Assembly: GCA_945905295.1 (NCBI GenBank)
Contig: CAMDPX010000003.1
Span: forward strand, 1-64,000
Length of the DNA: 64,000 bases
Origin: Planctomyces sp. SH-PL62
GTDB lineage: Bacteria; Planctomycetota; Planctomycetia; Planctomycetales; Planctomycetaceae
Direction: 5' to 3'
Of this stretch, positions 32,585 through 41,461 are shown one piece after another; the first letter of the stretch is position 1; every line of letters starts with the position of its first letter. Both the position numbers and the translations under genes were made by a program. The notes below the pieces were generated by a model. That model did not search any database. It saw nothing but the letters and a program-made list of their open reading frames with translations, and had not been told where the DNA came from.

Positions 32585-33544
32585 TTAAGCCTCTTGCTTT
32601 GAGGTGGGAGCGATGGCGAGTCTGGCCTGTCTCAAGTCTTCCAAAGTCGGTACGGGGATCAACCCGCCGACGACGCGGCGGCAGAAGTGATCGAGGAGCA
32701 CTTCGGTCTCGGTTCGTTCGGTCGTGAGTTCTTCGGACTGCGTGCTACCGTCGGCGGTCCATTCAATCGCCGTTGCGCCGAGCAGACGGGCATCGCCACG
32801 CTCGCAGTGCAGGCGAACTTCGTCGAGCGTCGGCTGATCGGCGATCGGTGCGGTCGGGCAGAGCGACAGTTCGGCGATGCGTGGTTCGTTCGGGGCGAGC
32901 GGCGGGAAGTCCAACCGCAAACCTTGTCCGTCGCCTCGGCGAGTGACTTGCTGCGGCGCGGCTCGGAAGAGGTAATGGCACCAGTCGATCCATTCCATCA
33001 GCGGGTCTGGCGGCGGCGGAGCGTGTCCCCCGAAATCGGCGTCGGTCGCGAATGGGACCGCGTGCAAACTGGCGGGGGAGATCGCAACTTCGACACGCAA
33101 CGGCCGGCCGAGCTGCGTGGCCAACAACTCTTGCAGCCGATTGCTGGCGGGAGTGCAGCGGCGCGGGAACGCCGGCATGATGGTCTGACCGTGCGATCTG
33201 GCGTACTCGTGCAATTGCTGAAGTTCCAGCAACGGCACATCCGCTCGCGCGGCGAACAAGATTGGCTTGCGGCGTTCGCTCAACAGACGCAGCATCGCCG
33301 AGCCTTGCCAACCGGTATCGAGCAGCAACAACGCTTGCACGTCGGCTCGATCTGCCAGTGCCGCGACGCCGCCGACCACACGAGCGCCCGTCTCGCGTGC
33401 GGCCTGCTCCGCACGGCTGACGACGTTGTCGTAGACAGCGACGACACGCAGCTTCAAGGTGATCTTCGTGAGCGCCGGGCGGTATCGGCTCTCCCAACTC
33501 GGTCCCAAACCGATGAGTCCCAAGTTGACCGGAGCGGTCGCCAT
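32585..33544 (-). CDS. Gfo/Idh/MocA-family oxidoreductase-like protein
   Basis: A 319-residue protein with the Gfo/Idh N-terminal Rossmann start (APVNLGLIGLGPSW) and VVAVYDNVVSRAEQAA. The usual E-K-P motif of active family members is not seen; its position reads ILFAARADVPL. It may therefore bind a nucleotide or sugar without typical dehydrogenase activity. I chose ATG 33544 (MATAPVNLG) over the longer frame, since the family begins there. Host gene just outside the element. Confidence 0.8.
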   Translation of the reverse strand: MATAPVNLGLIGLGPSWESRYRPALTKITLKLRVVAVYDNVVSRAEQAARETGARVVGGVAALADRADVQALLLLDTGWQGSAMLRLLSERRKPILFAARADVPLLELQQLHEYARSHGQTIMPAFPRRCTPASNRLQELLATQLGRPLRVEVAISPASLHAVPFATDADFGGHAPPPPDPLMEWIDWCHYLFRAAPQQVTRRGDGQGLRLDFPPLAPNEPRIAELSLCPTAPIADQPTLDEVRLHCERGDARLLGATAIEWTADGSTQSEELTTERTETEVLLDHFCRRVVGGLIPVPTLEDLRQARLAIAPTSKQEA

Positions 33545-33641
33545 GCGAAGTGTCTCGTGAGATGTGAGTGAAGCGCGGTCGCAGTGTAGGAGATGACTTC
33601 GGCGAGACAAAAGCAGACACGGATGTTTTTCCGCGACTGGC

Positions 33642-33703
33642 TATACCTTGTACGGCCATCCGTGAGACATCTTGGCGAGCGGGGCGGCGTCAGCCCAATG
33701 GCA
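33642..33703 (+). repeat. Dispersed repeat, copy 2
   Basis: TATACCTTGTACGGCCATCC followed by GAGCGGGGCGGCGTCAGCCC and AATGGCA. It matches 40851-40909 over its length and 9633-9664 (inverted) in its right half. Confidence 0.8.
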
Positions 33704-33805
33704 AATTTGTTTTCGGAGCAAGTCTCGTCAGGCCGAGCGTGGCTCCCCGAAAATGATCGTTTACAATTCCACTAAGTCCTCCCGAATCGAAATTGGAAAC
33801 TCAAG

Positions 33806-35176
33806 ATGGCTCACTTCCTCTCCGAAAACTGGTTGCTCAATCGCCGGCATGTTCTGCGTGGACTCGGTGTCACGCTCGCGCTGCCGCTGCTCGACTGCAT
33901 GCGACCGCTGCGTGCGGCCGACGCGGCGACTCGTGCGAAACGCAGCGTCTTCATCTATCTGCCCAACGGCGTGAACACGATCGACTATCAGATCACGCAG
34001 GCCGGAGCGGACTACAAGTTCTCGAAGTCGCTCCTGCCGCTGGAGAAGCACAAGGCTCACATCACGCCGATCAGCGGGCTGCATCATCCGCACGGGCTTG
34101 GGAATCACCACAATTGCAGCACGATCTGGCTGACTGGCGGCAAGATCGGGCCGTCGGAGCGGAATACGATCTCGGTCGATCAACTCATGGCTCAGGTGAC
34201 TGCTCCGCAGACTCGCTTCTCGTCACTGGAGCTCAGCAATCAGGGGCATTCCCTCGCGTATAGCGCCGACGGCATCCAGTTGCCGGCGCAGGGCAATCCG
34301 AGCGTCGTGTTCCGCGAATTGTTCGAAGAGCCGCAAGGCGGGACCGCCAAACAGCGGCGCGGCTTGCTGCGCCGAGGCAGTATTCTCGACGCGATTCTGG
34401 ACGAGGCTCGCACGCTGGGCGGCCAGCTTGGCCAGGACGATCGCGGGCGGTTGGAGCAGTATCTGACTTCCGTACGCGAGGTCGAGATTCGCACACTGCG
34501 GGCGGACAAGTGGCTCGACACGCCTCGTCCCAAAGTCGACCCCGCCGATCAGGCACGGCTGAATCGGGACATCTCGCTGGAGCGGCTCGGCGAGTATCTC
34601 CGCACGATGTACGACATCATTGTGCTGGCGTTTCAAACCGACCTGACTCGCGTGGCCACCTTCAGCACCGGCAACGAAGGGACCGGTCCCGCGGTTCCCG
34701 AAATCGGGGTCAAGCAGGATCGCCATTCGTTGTCGCACCACAACGCGAATCCCAAGCTGATGCAGGATCTGACGGCGAGCGATACGTTCAACGTCCAGCA
34801 GTTCAGTTACTTCCTCAGCCGGCTCAGCGAGATGAAGGACGCGGACGGCCCGTTGATTGATTCGACGATGGCCCTCTACGGCAGCGGCATGGCGTTCGGT
34901 CACAGTCACGGCAACGCCAACTTGCCGATCATCCTGGCGGGCGGCGGAAAACTCGGCCTGAAGCACGGTCGGCACATCGACTTCAACGCCGGGCCGAAAC
35001 CCGATGGCTACACCTACGACCTCGACAATCCGATGAAGCACTATGCCATCTGTCACAATCCCGTGAACGGCAAAGCTCACTTGAGCAACGTGCTGCTGAC
35101 GATGGCTCAGAAAATGGACGTGCCCGCCGAGAAGTTCGCGGACAGCAACAGCACGGTGTCAGAGATCGTGGCGTAG
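33806..35176 (+). CDS. DUF1552 family secreted protein
   Basis: A 456-residue DUF1552 protein, a family expanded in planctomycetes and almost always paired with DUF1592/DUF1588 proteins. The N-terminus carries a Tat-type signal ([20 protein letters not shown]). Family motifs include [37 protein letters not shown] and [20 protein letters not shown]. Function is unproven; the pair is suspected to act on polymers or in periplasmic redox. The partner is 36681-39128, with one unknown gene between. Confidence 0.92.
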   Translation: MAHFLSENWLLNRRHVLRGLGVTLALPLLDCMRPLRAADAATRAKRSVFIYLPNGVNTIDYQITQAGADYKFSKSLLPLEKHKAHITPISGLHHPHGLGNHHNCSTIWLTGGKIGPSERNTISVDQLMAQVTAPQTRFSSLELSNQGHSLAYSADGIQLPAQGNPSVVFRELFEEPQGGTAKQRRGLLRRGSILDAILDEARTLGGQLGQDDRGRLEQYLTSVREVEIRTLRADKWLDTPRPKVDPADQARLNRDISLERLGEYLRTMYDIIVLAFQTDLTRVATFSTGNEGTGPAVPEIGVKQDRHSLSHHNANPKLMQDLTASDTFNVQQFSYFLSRLSEMKDADGPLIDSTMALYGSGMAFGHSHGNANLPIILAGGGKLGLKHGRHIDFNAGPKPDGYTYDLDNPMKHYAICHNPVNGKAHLSNVLLTMAQKMDVPAEKFADSNSTVSEIVA

Positions 35177-35182
35177 TTCGGA

Positions 35183-35261
35183 ATCAGCCGGAACGCGCTA
35201 GCGTCCGGTTGCCGCGCGATTGTCGTTTACCAAAAACCAGGGCTAGCGCCCGGCGGCTGAT
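35183..35261. repeat. CGCTAGCG palindrome, intergenic copy
   Basis: ATCAGCCGGAACGCGCTAGC pairs imperfectly with GGGCTAGCGCCCGGCGGCTGAT-type right arm. Same family as the coding copies at 35782-35860 and 38421-38494. It lies between the DUF1552 gene and the next. Confidence 0.85.
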
Positions 35262-35273
35262 GTGAGTTCTTCC

Positions 35274-36539
35274 ATGATTCGCGTTCATCGGCGTCTATTT
35301 GAAGTTTTGTTGCTGAGTCTCGTCACTGTTCCGTTGCCCGCTGAAGATCACGTTCCCAAGTCCGGCCAGTTTCCGCCGCCGAACACCGGCACGTACCTCG
35401 CGGGCGAACTGGTGATCATCGACCCGGTGAATCGGCGCGGCGGTTTGCGTCTGGATGGCAACGGTGGCGAGCGTTATCACGCCGGCCCGCTGCATTACTT
35501 CGCGATGCTCCCTTATGGCACGATCTCGTTCAACGGTGCCCCGGCCGAGCTGCGAGACATTCCGATCGGCACTCACGTGCAGGGCTACTTCTACGTGCCG
35601 CCGGTTGGCGAGGAAGCCACGATCCCGCCGCTGCCAAAGGACATGGAGCAATTCCAGCTCAAGCAGAACCATGCCGTCTCGTTGGAAGACGATTTCAGTT
35701 TCTATCAGCGGCGCGGCCAGAGTTGGAAGGTTGTGTCGATCGACACCAACAAAGGCAAAATCAACGTGGCACCCGTTATTCATCAGCCGGAACGCGCTAG
35801 CGTCCGGTTATCGCCAGATGGTGTTCGACAAGAACCGGGGGCTAGCGCCCTGCGGCTGATCCAGGGTTCGGGAGGTTCTGGCGAGCTCGTCAAGGACGGA
35901 ATCAACACGCCCTACACCTTCGACATCGACGACATCACGAAAGTCTGGAAGGGTCGCACGCTGGTTGATCTGGCGGCGATCGCGCCGGAGCAAGTCGTGC
36001 AATTCAATCTCGGCTGGTCGCCCGGTTGGCGAGACAAGGAATTCGCAGTCTCGGAAATCTGGCTCGATGAGGACAGCCGGAAGTTCGCCACGGATCTCCA
36101 ACGACGCCGGCATGTGAAGTATCAGAAGCAGCGTTGGCTTCCAGGCTGGATCGACTCGGTCGAAGACAACGATTTCGGTGGCGGGACGGTGACGCTCACG
36201 CTGTTTGGTGGCATGGACCCGTCACTGTATGCCGACCTCAAAGCCACACAGGACAAGGGATACCACGTCGCTGTCGCTGAGAAGACGCTGCGGACCTGGT
36301 TCCATCGTTCCGACAGAAAGCTTGGGCAGGTTGCCGAGTGGAAAGAGATCGAGAATCCTCCCCCCGGCAGCAGCGGCATTCAGGTCCGCATGAAGTTCAC
36401 CGAATTGCTCGACGGCTATCGCCCGGGGCGAGCCATCCGCGTGAAGTGCCACGATTGGCTCTTCGTGACCATGCCGTCGGAAGAACGAGTCAAGACGATT
36501 GAAGAACAGAAACGATCCGCGGTCTTGAGTCTGCCCTAA
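35274..36539 (+). CDS. Secreted protein of unknown function, with an in-frame palindrome
   Basis: A 421-residue protein. A signal peptide covers about residues 1-25 (LFEVLLLSLVTVPLPAEDHV with cleavage after LPA). The remainder is beta-rich with YLAGELVIIDPVNRRGGLRL and YGTISFNGAPAELRDIPIG, a planctomycete-type unknown. ATG 35274 is preferred; the GTG at 35262 is open too. Residues around 171-195 (QPERASVRLSPDGVRQEPGA...) are encoded by a CGCTAGCG palindrome, so this peptide was inserted later and breaks nothing in frame. It sits between the DUF1552 and DUF1592 genes and probably shares their operon. Confidence 0.75.
   Translation: MIRVHRRLFEVLLLSLVTVPLPAEDHVPKSGQFPPPNTGTYLAGELVIIDPVNRRGGLRLDGNGGERYHAGPLHYFAMLPYGTISFNGAPAELRDIPIGTHVQGYFYVPPVGEEATIPPLPKDMEQFQLKQNHAVSLEDDFSFYQRRGQSWKVVSIDTNKGKINVAPVIHQPERASVRLSPDGVRQEPGASALRLIQGSGGSGELVKDGINTPYTFDIDDITKVWKGRTLVDLAAIAPEQVVQFNLGWSPGWRDKEFAVSEIWLDEDSRKFATDLQRRRHVKYQKQRWLPGWIDSVEDNDFGGGTVTLTLFGGMDPSLYADLKATQDKGYHVAVAEKTLRTWFHRSDRKLGQVAEWKEIENPPPGSSGIQVRMKFTELLDGYRPGRAIRVKCHDWLFVTMPSEERVKTIEEQKRSAVLSLP
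35782..35860. repeat. CGCTAGCG palindrome inside a coding gene (imperfect arms)
   Basis: ATCAGCCGGAACGCGCTAGC to GCGGCTGAT, 79 bp. Read in frame as Q-P-E-R-A-S-V-R-L then Q-E-P-G-A-S-A-L-R-L-I-Q. The frame differs from that of the copy at 38421. Confidence 0.9.
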
Positions 36540-36561
36540 AAACAGCAGCCGTTTGAAATGG

Positions 36562-36669
36562 CTGACAGAAAGATGGGGACAGAAAAAAAGGACTCCGTTC
36601 TAATACGACTGGACGCCGACGCCGACGATCACAAGTTGCCTGTTCTTTCTGTCCCCATTTTTCTGTCAG
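36562..36669. repeat. Long palindrome upstream of the DUF1592 gene
   Basis: CTGACAGAAAGATGGGGACA pairs with TGTCCCCATTTTTCTGTCAG. The arms enclose a ~60-bp spacer. It lies just before ATG 36681. An ATG at 36558 opens a frame through it, but that start is not supported. Confidence 0.85.
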
Positions 36670-36680
36670 GTTTTGATTTT

Positions 36681-39128
36681 ATGAAATACCGACTCGCCCA
36701 ATCTGTTCTGATGCTCGTCGTCGTCGCTTCAAAGGTGCAGGCCGATGACGTGTCGTCCGCGTTCGACAAGATCGTGCAGCCGTTTTTTCAGACTTACTGC
36801 CTGCGCTGCCATGACGCGAAAAAGCAGGAAGGCAATTTCCGGCTCGACACACTGTCGCGTGACTTCGCCGATCAAGCGGTCGCTCAACGTTGGGACGAGG
36901 TCGTCTTTCGCCTGAACTCCGGCGAGATGCCGCCGAAGAAAGAGCCGCAGCCCAAACCGCAAGAACTTGGACAGGCCGTCGATTGGCTCTCCACGCGGAT
37001 CAAGGAGGGCGAAGCGGTACGGATGGCGAAGCGCGGGCCGGTCGCTCACTACCGGCTCAGCCGCGAGGAATACGGTCACACGGTCTATGACCTGCTCGGC
37101 GTTTACTTCGATGTGAACCTTCCGGGCGCGTTCAACGAAGATCCCCGCTGGCATGGGTTCGATCGCATCGGCTCGCTGCTGACGCTCTCGCCATCGCATG
37201 TGGATCGTTACTTCCGCGCGGCGGAAACGGTGCTCGCGCGGGCCTTTCCCGATCAACAGACCGCCTCGCAAAAGAGCCGGCGCGAAGCGAACGCCGGCCA
37301 GGAAAAATGGTTGCAGGAACAAGGTCTCGCTGGGCCGGTGCGCTGGGCACTCTGGCCAGGTCACGGCCAGCATCTCGTCAACGCCAGCGTTCCGGGCTTG
37401 TATCGAGTTCGCATCCAGCTCAGCGCGCTGCCGTCGTTCAAAGGTCGTTTGCCGCATCTCGCGCTGTGGCATCATCAATTGAAACGCTCGGTCGTCGGCT
37501 TGGACGTCAACGCGGCCGAAGACAAACCGACGGTCATCGAGATCGAGACCTTTCTGCCTGAAGGCAACTTCAATGTGATGAACGAGTCGCCCGGAATGCT
37601 GGCCGATGGTCAGACTCCGAGCGTCACTCAATTCCCGTTCGTGAATACGAAAGTCAGCCGCCCGGCACGACCGACGGCCTATCGGTTGTTCAACGACGAA
37701 GGGACGTCGATCTTTCCGCTGCTGCTCGTGGATTGGGTCGAGTCCGAAGGCCCGATCGTCCCTGACGCCGACCAACGCAAGCGCGAAGGGCTGATCCCTG
37801 CCAAGGACGGCGACCTGACGGAAGCCCGTGAATGCCTGAAACGTTTTGCGACACGCGCTTGGCGTCGTCCAGTGATCGATGCGGAACTCGATCGCTATGT
37901 GAAGATCGTCGAGAACGAACTCGCGGCTGGGGAAAAATTCCGTGCCGCTTATCGAGCCGCGATGGTCGCCGTACTGACCTCCAAGAATTTCTATTACCTT
38001 GAAGAAGGCTCTCCCGCGCAGCGTCGCGCGACGGTCAACGATTGGGAACTCGCGTCGCGGCTCTCGTACTTCCTCTGGAGTTCGCTGCCCGATGACGAAC
38101 TCTTCGGCCTCGCTCAGCAAGGCACACTGCATCGCCCTGAAGTACTTCGCGCTCAGCTCGCTCGCATGCTCGCTGACACCAAGATCGGCCGCTTCACGGA
38201 GTCATTCCCGCGTCAGTGGCTGCAGCTTCAGCGAGTCGGCGCGTTCCCGCCCGATGCCAGCCTCTATCCCGATTACGACAAGTGGCTCGAACAGAGCCTG
38301 GTGCTGGAGACGACCGGCTACTTCGGCGAGGTGTTTTCCAAGAACCTGCCGCTCCGCGAGTTCCTCGTCTCCGATTGGACGATGATGAATCCGCGTCTCG
38401 CGATGCACTACGGCCTGCCCATCAGCCGGAACGCGCTAGCGTCCGGTTCTGCTGTTTCTCGTGAGGAACCGGACGCTAGCGCGTTCCGGCTGATCCCGCG
38501 CGGCTTCCAGCGAATGTCGCTCCGCTCCGAGGATCATCGCGGCGGCTTGTTGACTCACGCTTCCATTCTCTCGCTCACATCGGACGGGACGCGGCATCGA
38601 CCGGTGCATCGCGGCGTCTGGGTTTCGGAAGCAATTTTCGGCCGCACGCCGCCGCCTCCACCGCCCAACGTCGAACCACTCGCGCCGACGCCCAGCAATC
38701 AGCCGAAGGCCACGATCCGCATGCAGCTCGAAGCCCACGCGACTCACGCGACCTGCGCCTCGTGTCATCAGAAGATCGACCCGCTGGGCTTCGCCTTCGA
38801 CAACTTCGATGCCATCGGCCGCTGGCGAACCAGCGAACAAGTCGCAGGGGGTAAAGGGGACGACCCAGCAGTCAACGCCAGCGGCAAGCTCCCCGACGGT
38901 CGAGCTTACCACGGCGCGGACGAGTTCAAGCACTTGCTGGTTCAAGACATTGACCGGTTTGCCGAAGCGTTCGTCGAGCAGCTCGCGACGTACTCCCTGC
39001 GCCGCGTGATGACGATCGACGATGCCGCACAGATCAAGAACATCGCTCAAGCCAGTAAACGTGATGACTACAAACTCCGCACGGTAATCGAGAACCTCGT
39101 TTTGTCCGAGCTGTTCCAGAAGCGATGA
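36681..39128 (+). CDS. DUF1592/DUF1588/DUF1585 family protein with CxxCH motifs
   Basis: A 815-residue secreted cytochrome-like protein. ATG 36681 gives a clean signal peptide (MKYRLAQSVLMLVVVASKVQ). Near residue 40, YCLRCHDAKK is a CxxCH heme-type motif. DUF1587/1592 blocks follow (HYRLSREEYGHTVYDLLG; SRLSYFLWSSLPDDELF; PRLAMHYGLP), then DUF1588 (RGGLLTHASILSLTSDGTRH, TCASCHQKIDPLGFAFDNFD with a second CxxCH) and DUF1585 near the C-terminus. The family pairs with DUF1552. A palindrome (38421-38494) inserts I-S-R-N-A-L-A-S-G ... A-F-R-L-I-P between two conserved blocks. The reading frame remains open. Confidence 0.92.
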   Translation: MKYRLAQSVLMLVVVASKVQADDVSSAFDKIVQPFFQTYCLRCHDAKKQEGNFRLDTLSRDFADQAVAQRWDEVVFRLNSGEMPPKKEPQPKPQELGQAVDWLSTRIKEGEAVRMAKRGPVAHYRLSREEYGHTVYDLLGVYFDVNLPGAFNEDPRWHGFDRIGSLLTLSPSHVDRYFRAAETVLARAFPDQQTASQKSRREANAGQEKWLQEQGLAGPVRWALWPGHGQHLVNASVPGLYRVRIQLSALPSFKGRLPHLALWHHQLKRSVVGLDVNAAEDKPTVIEIETFLPEGNFNVMNESPGMLADGQTPSVTQFPFVNTKVSRPARPTAYRLFNDEGTSIFPLLLVDWVESEGPIVPDADQRKREGLIPAKDGDLTEARECLKRFATRAWRRPVIDAELDRYVKIVENELAAGEKFRAAYRAAMVAVLTSKNFYYLEEGSPAQRRATVNDWELASRLSYFLWSSLPDDELFGLAQQGTLHRPEVLRAQLARMLADTKIGRFTESFPRQWLQLQRVGAFPPDASLYPDYDKWLEQSLVLETTGYFGEVFSKNLPLREFLVSDWTMMNPRLAMHYGLPISRNALASGSAVSREEPDASAFRLIPRGFQRMSLRSEDHRGGLLTHASILSLTSDGTRHRPVHRGVWVSEAIFGRTPPPPPPNVEPLAPTPSNQPKATIRMQLEAHATHATCASCHQKIDPLGFAFDNFDAIGRWRTSEQVAGGKGDDPAVNASGKLPDGRAYHGADEFKHLLVQDIDRFAEAFVEQLATYSLRRVMTIDDAAQIKNIAQASKRDDYKLRTVIENLVLSELFQKR
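38421..38494. repeat. Perfect 29-bp-arm palindrome inside the DUF1592 gene
   Basis: The left arm 38421-38449 begins ATCAGCCGGAACGCGCTAGC; the right arm 38466-38494 is its exact reverse complement, with a 16-bp loop. It is translated I-S-R-N-A-L-A-S-G-S-A-V-S-R-E-E-P-D-A-S-A-F-R-L-I. It is placed between the PRLAMHYGLP and RGFQRMSL blocks of the protein family. Confidence 0.95.
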
Positions 39129-39158
39129 GCGAATTGCCGTCCGCGTCGGATTGGGTGG

Positions 39159-39223
39159 TAGCCGCACTCGCCAGAGTGCGGGCGATGGACTGAACCCCCC
39201 GCGTTCTGGCGAACGCGGCTACC
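39159..39223. repeat. GTAGCC...GGCTAC palindrome
   Basis: GTAGCCGCACTCGCCAGAGT with GCGTTCTGGCGAACGCGGCTAC-type right arm. It lies between the convergent DUF1592 and protease genes. The core TCGCCAGA is shared with 62456-62508 and with the MITE interior at 17483-17579. Confidence 0.85.
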
Positions 39224-39244
39224 CAACTTTCTCTGTGGGTCTAC

Positions 39245-40789
39245 TTAGCGTTTCAGCGAGAGGCGGCGGCCGTCGAGTGTGCGCACAAGGACGTTCGGCT
39301 TGTCGAGCTTGCGGATCACGGCGTGGAATTCGTCCGGCGTGTGGACGGAGTGTTGCTCGACGTGCGTGATGAAGTCCCCTTCTTGCAGTTCGACGTTGGC
39401 GGCGCTGGACTGCGGAACGACGGCGGTCACGACGACGGCGGCGGGATAACGCTGCTCCGGCCAGTTCATGTATTTGTAGCGTGCGGTCGGGTAATCGACG
39501 CGCAGGCCACGCCATTCGGAATGGCGCTGCTCGCTGGCGATCAGCGTCTCTTCGCCGGACAGCGGCCACTTGCCGAGTTCGGCGTGCAGCGTGAATTCGC
39601 GGCGTTCGGCTTCGCGCCAAACCGTCAGTTCGGCGAAGACGCCGGGACCGAGCAATCCGATCTCGCGCAGCAAATCGAGCTTGCCGAAGATCGGCTGGCG
39701 ATTCACGGCCAGGATAATGTCGTCGCGGCGGACTCCCGCGATGGCGGCCGGTGAATCCGCGAAGGACATCAGCACGCGCGCGGCGCTCGCCTGCTTCACC
39801 TTGGGGGGCAGATGCCGCAGCGCCGCGAGCAAGAAATCTTCGGGGTGCAGGCCGAGGAAGCCGTACTCAACTTCCAAGCCCTTCGCGAGAGACTCGATGA
39901 CGCGCCGCACGTTGGCGTCGATGGGGATCGCGTAGCCGACGGACTTCTCATAGCCCTCGATGGCAGCGAGCGACATGGTCAAACCGATCAATTCGCCGCG
40001 CAGGTTCAATAACGCTCCACCGCTGCCGCCGAGGTTCAATCGCGTGTCGATATGCAGCAGAGTGCCGAGCTGATGGATCGACGTGTCGCGCCGCGTAGGC
40101 GAGAGGTCGGACTTGTCGGCGTTGACTGGGGCTGGGAATCGGGAGATGTTGCTGATGATACCCCAACTCGCGCTGGCCGAACCGTCGCGCGCGATCGCAT
40201 ACGGATTGCCCAGCGAGATGACGAATTGGCCTTTGCGTGGCGGAATGGGTTCACCCAGCTTGAACGGCTTCAGGTCTTCGCGAGTCAGTTTGGTTCCGGT
40301 GAGGTCCAGTCGCAACACCGCCAGATCCGAGCGAGGATCGGCGGCGAGGATCTTCGCATCGCAAATCTGGCGTCCGGGCAGGCGGACTCGCAAGGCGCGG
40401 TCGGCCGGCATGTCTTTGCCGACGACCGGGCCGCCGCGCACCAAGTGATAGGCCGTCAGCACTAACCGCTCGGCCGAAGGTTCGGGCGAGTTTCCCGCCG
40501 TGATGAGGACTCCGCTGCCAAATTCGTTGGGAAAGAATTCCGGGCTGTGCTCATCGGCTGCGCGAGGTTGAATCTCCAAGCCAAATCCATCAACCCGCAC
40601 GGCGACCGCCTCGCGTTTCAGAATGCCGAGCGCGACGACCGAGGATTCGGCCGAGCCGATGACTTTGACCAACTGATCCTCGACCGAGGCCAGCACTGTG
40701 GCGGAATCGGCCGCCGGTGGCTGAGCCTGCCCGATCGTGGTCCACGAAGCCAGAAGAACGATCAATGCTCCAACTCGGTCTATTCGCAT
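39245..40789 (-). CDS. HtrA/DegP-like trypsin-fold serine protease with PDZ domains
   Basis: A 514-residue exported protease. A signal peptide (MRIDRVGALIVLLASWTTIG) starts at ATG 40789. The trypsin-like domain has His in LVLTAYHLVRGG, Asp in ADPRSDLAVLRLDL and Ser in RLNLGGSGGALLNLRG, a small variation on the GNSGG motif. Two PDZ-type regions follow (ADSPAAIAGVRRDDIILAVN; PQSSAANVELQEGDFITHV). The role is periplasmic protein quality control or regulated proteolysis. Chosen start avoids the longer frame from 40831. Confidence 0.88.
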   Translation of the reverse strand: MRIDRVGALIVLLASWTTIGQAQPPAADSATVLASVEDQLVKVIGSAESSVVALGILKREAVAVRVDGFGLEIQPRAADEHSPEFFPNEFGSGVLITAGNSPEPSAERLVLTAYHLVRGGPVVGKDMPADRALRVRLPGRQICDAKILAADPRSDLAVLRLDLTGTKLTREDLKPFKLGEPIPPRKGQFVISLGNPYAIARDGSASASWGIISNISRFPAPVNADKSDLSPTRRDTSIHQLGTLLHIDTRLNLGGSGGALLNLRGELIGLTMSLAAIEGYEKSVGYAIPIDANVRRVIESLAKGLEVEYGFLGLHPEDFLLAALRHLPPKVKQASAARVLMSFADSPAAIAGVRRDDIILAVNRQPIFGKLDLLREIGLLGPGVFAELTVWREAERREFTLHAELGKWPLSGEETLIASEQRHSEWRGLRVDYPTARYKYMNWPEQRYPAAVVVTAVVPQSSAANVELQEGDFITHVEQHSVHTPDEFHAVIRKLDKPNVLVRTLDGRRLSLKR

Positions 40790-40850
40790 GGTGAAAGTCT
40801 CCGAACCCCGCCGGACATCGCCGTGACCCACGGCTGGCTAATGCGTCGCG

Positions 40851-40909
40851 TTATACCTCGCGCGGCCACGAATGAGACAGGCGAGCGGGGCAGCGTCAGC
40901 CCAATGGCA
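40851..40909 (+). repeat. Dispersed repeat, copy 3
   Basis: TTATACCTCGCGCGGCCACG, then GCGAGCGGGGCAGCGTCAGC and CCAATGGCA. It matches 33642-33703. Confidence 0.8.
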
Positions 40910-40958
40910 CTGACATTATTTTTTGCGACCGGGCGAGCGGTTTATCGGAATGCGTTTT

Positions 40959-41197
40959 TGAATTGAGAGGATTTCGGGCGCTGATGGTACGCCTCTCGTT
41001 CGTAGGAGCGGTTCGGTCGTTTGTCTTTCATGGCGTAGAACAGCGCTCTCGGGCTTCCCCGTGCTTGTTGGACGCTGGCCGGCACGTTGTTCCAACAGTT
41101 CGCCTTCGCCACCGTCAAGGCTCTTCGCGACCTTGCCAGTACTCCGCCCCGGCTGCCTCGACAACCGAACGGACTCCACTTTGAACTCTCGTGTCAA
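40959..41197 (-). pseudogene. IS3-family transposase orfA remnant
   Basis: TREFKVESVRLSRQPGRSTG, KVAKSL resembles the start of IS3-type OrfA (helix-turn-helix, T-R-E-F-K-x-E-A-V-R-L). The rest is scrambled by frameshifts, though L-R-H-E-R-Q recalls the end of OrfA. No inverted repeats or orfB were seen. Confidence 0.6.
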
Positions 41198-41461
41198 TTT
41201 TCGTCGCTGACGAATCGTTCTCGCTCCTCGTCTTGCGCTCTGCGCGCTTTTATACGTGCCCGCAAAACGGGGGAGTCCGCTTTCATCACATCAGGAAAGA
41301 AGTGGCAGAGGCTCAACGAGATGATTTTGAGAGCGTTGTTGGATCGAGTCGTTTCACGGTGGCCATCGTCCATCCTCCTTACTAGAAGTGGCGGGGAGGC
41401 AACGTCAGTCGCCCTAGCTCACGAAATAGTTCTTGGGAAGGTTCTTCAGGAGGGGCTCACC

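Larger units (their letters stand above)
40790..41461. other. Intergenic region with a dispersed repeat and a transposase remnant
   Basis: About 670 bp. It holds copy 3 of the dispersed repeat (40851-40909) and a decayed IS3-type orfA (about 40959-41197, minus). I see no intact gene; the long frame from 41087 into the PIG-L gene is not a credible N-terminus. Confidence 0.6.

Noticed and set aside
36558..36680. N-terminal extension of the DUF1592 protein (MADRKMGTEKKD...)
   Set aside because: It reads through a palindrome and precedes a clear signal peptide starting at ATG 36681.
41087..41461. 125-codon N-terminal extension of the PIG-L deacetylase
   Set aside because: It overlaps a transposase remnant and precedes a clear signal peptide at ATG 41462.
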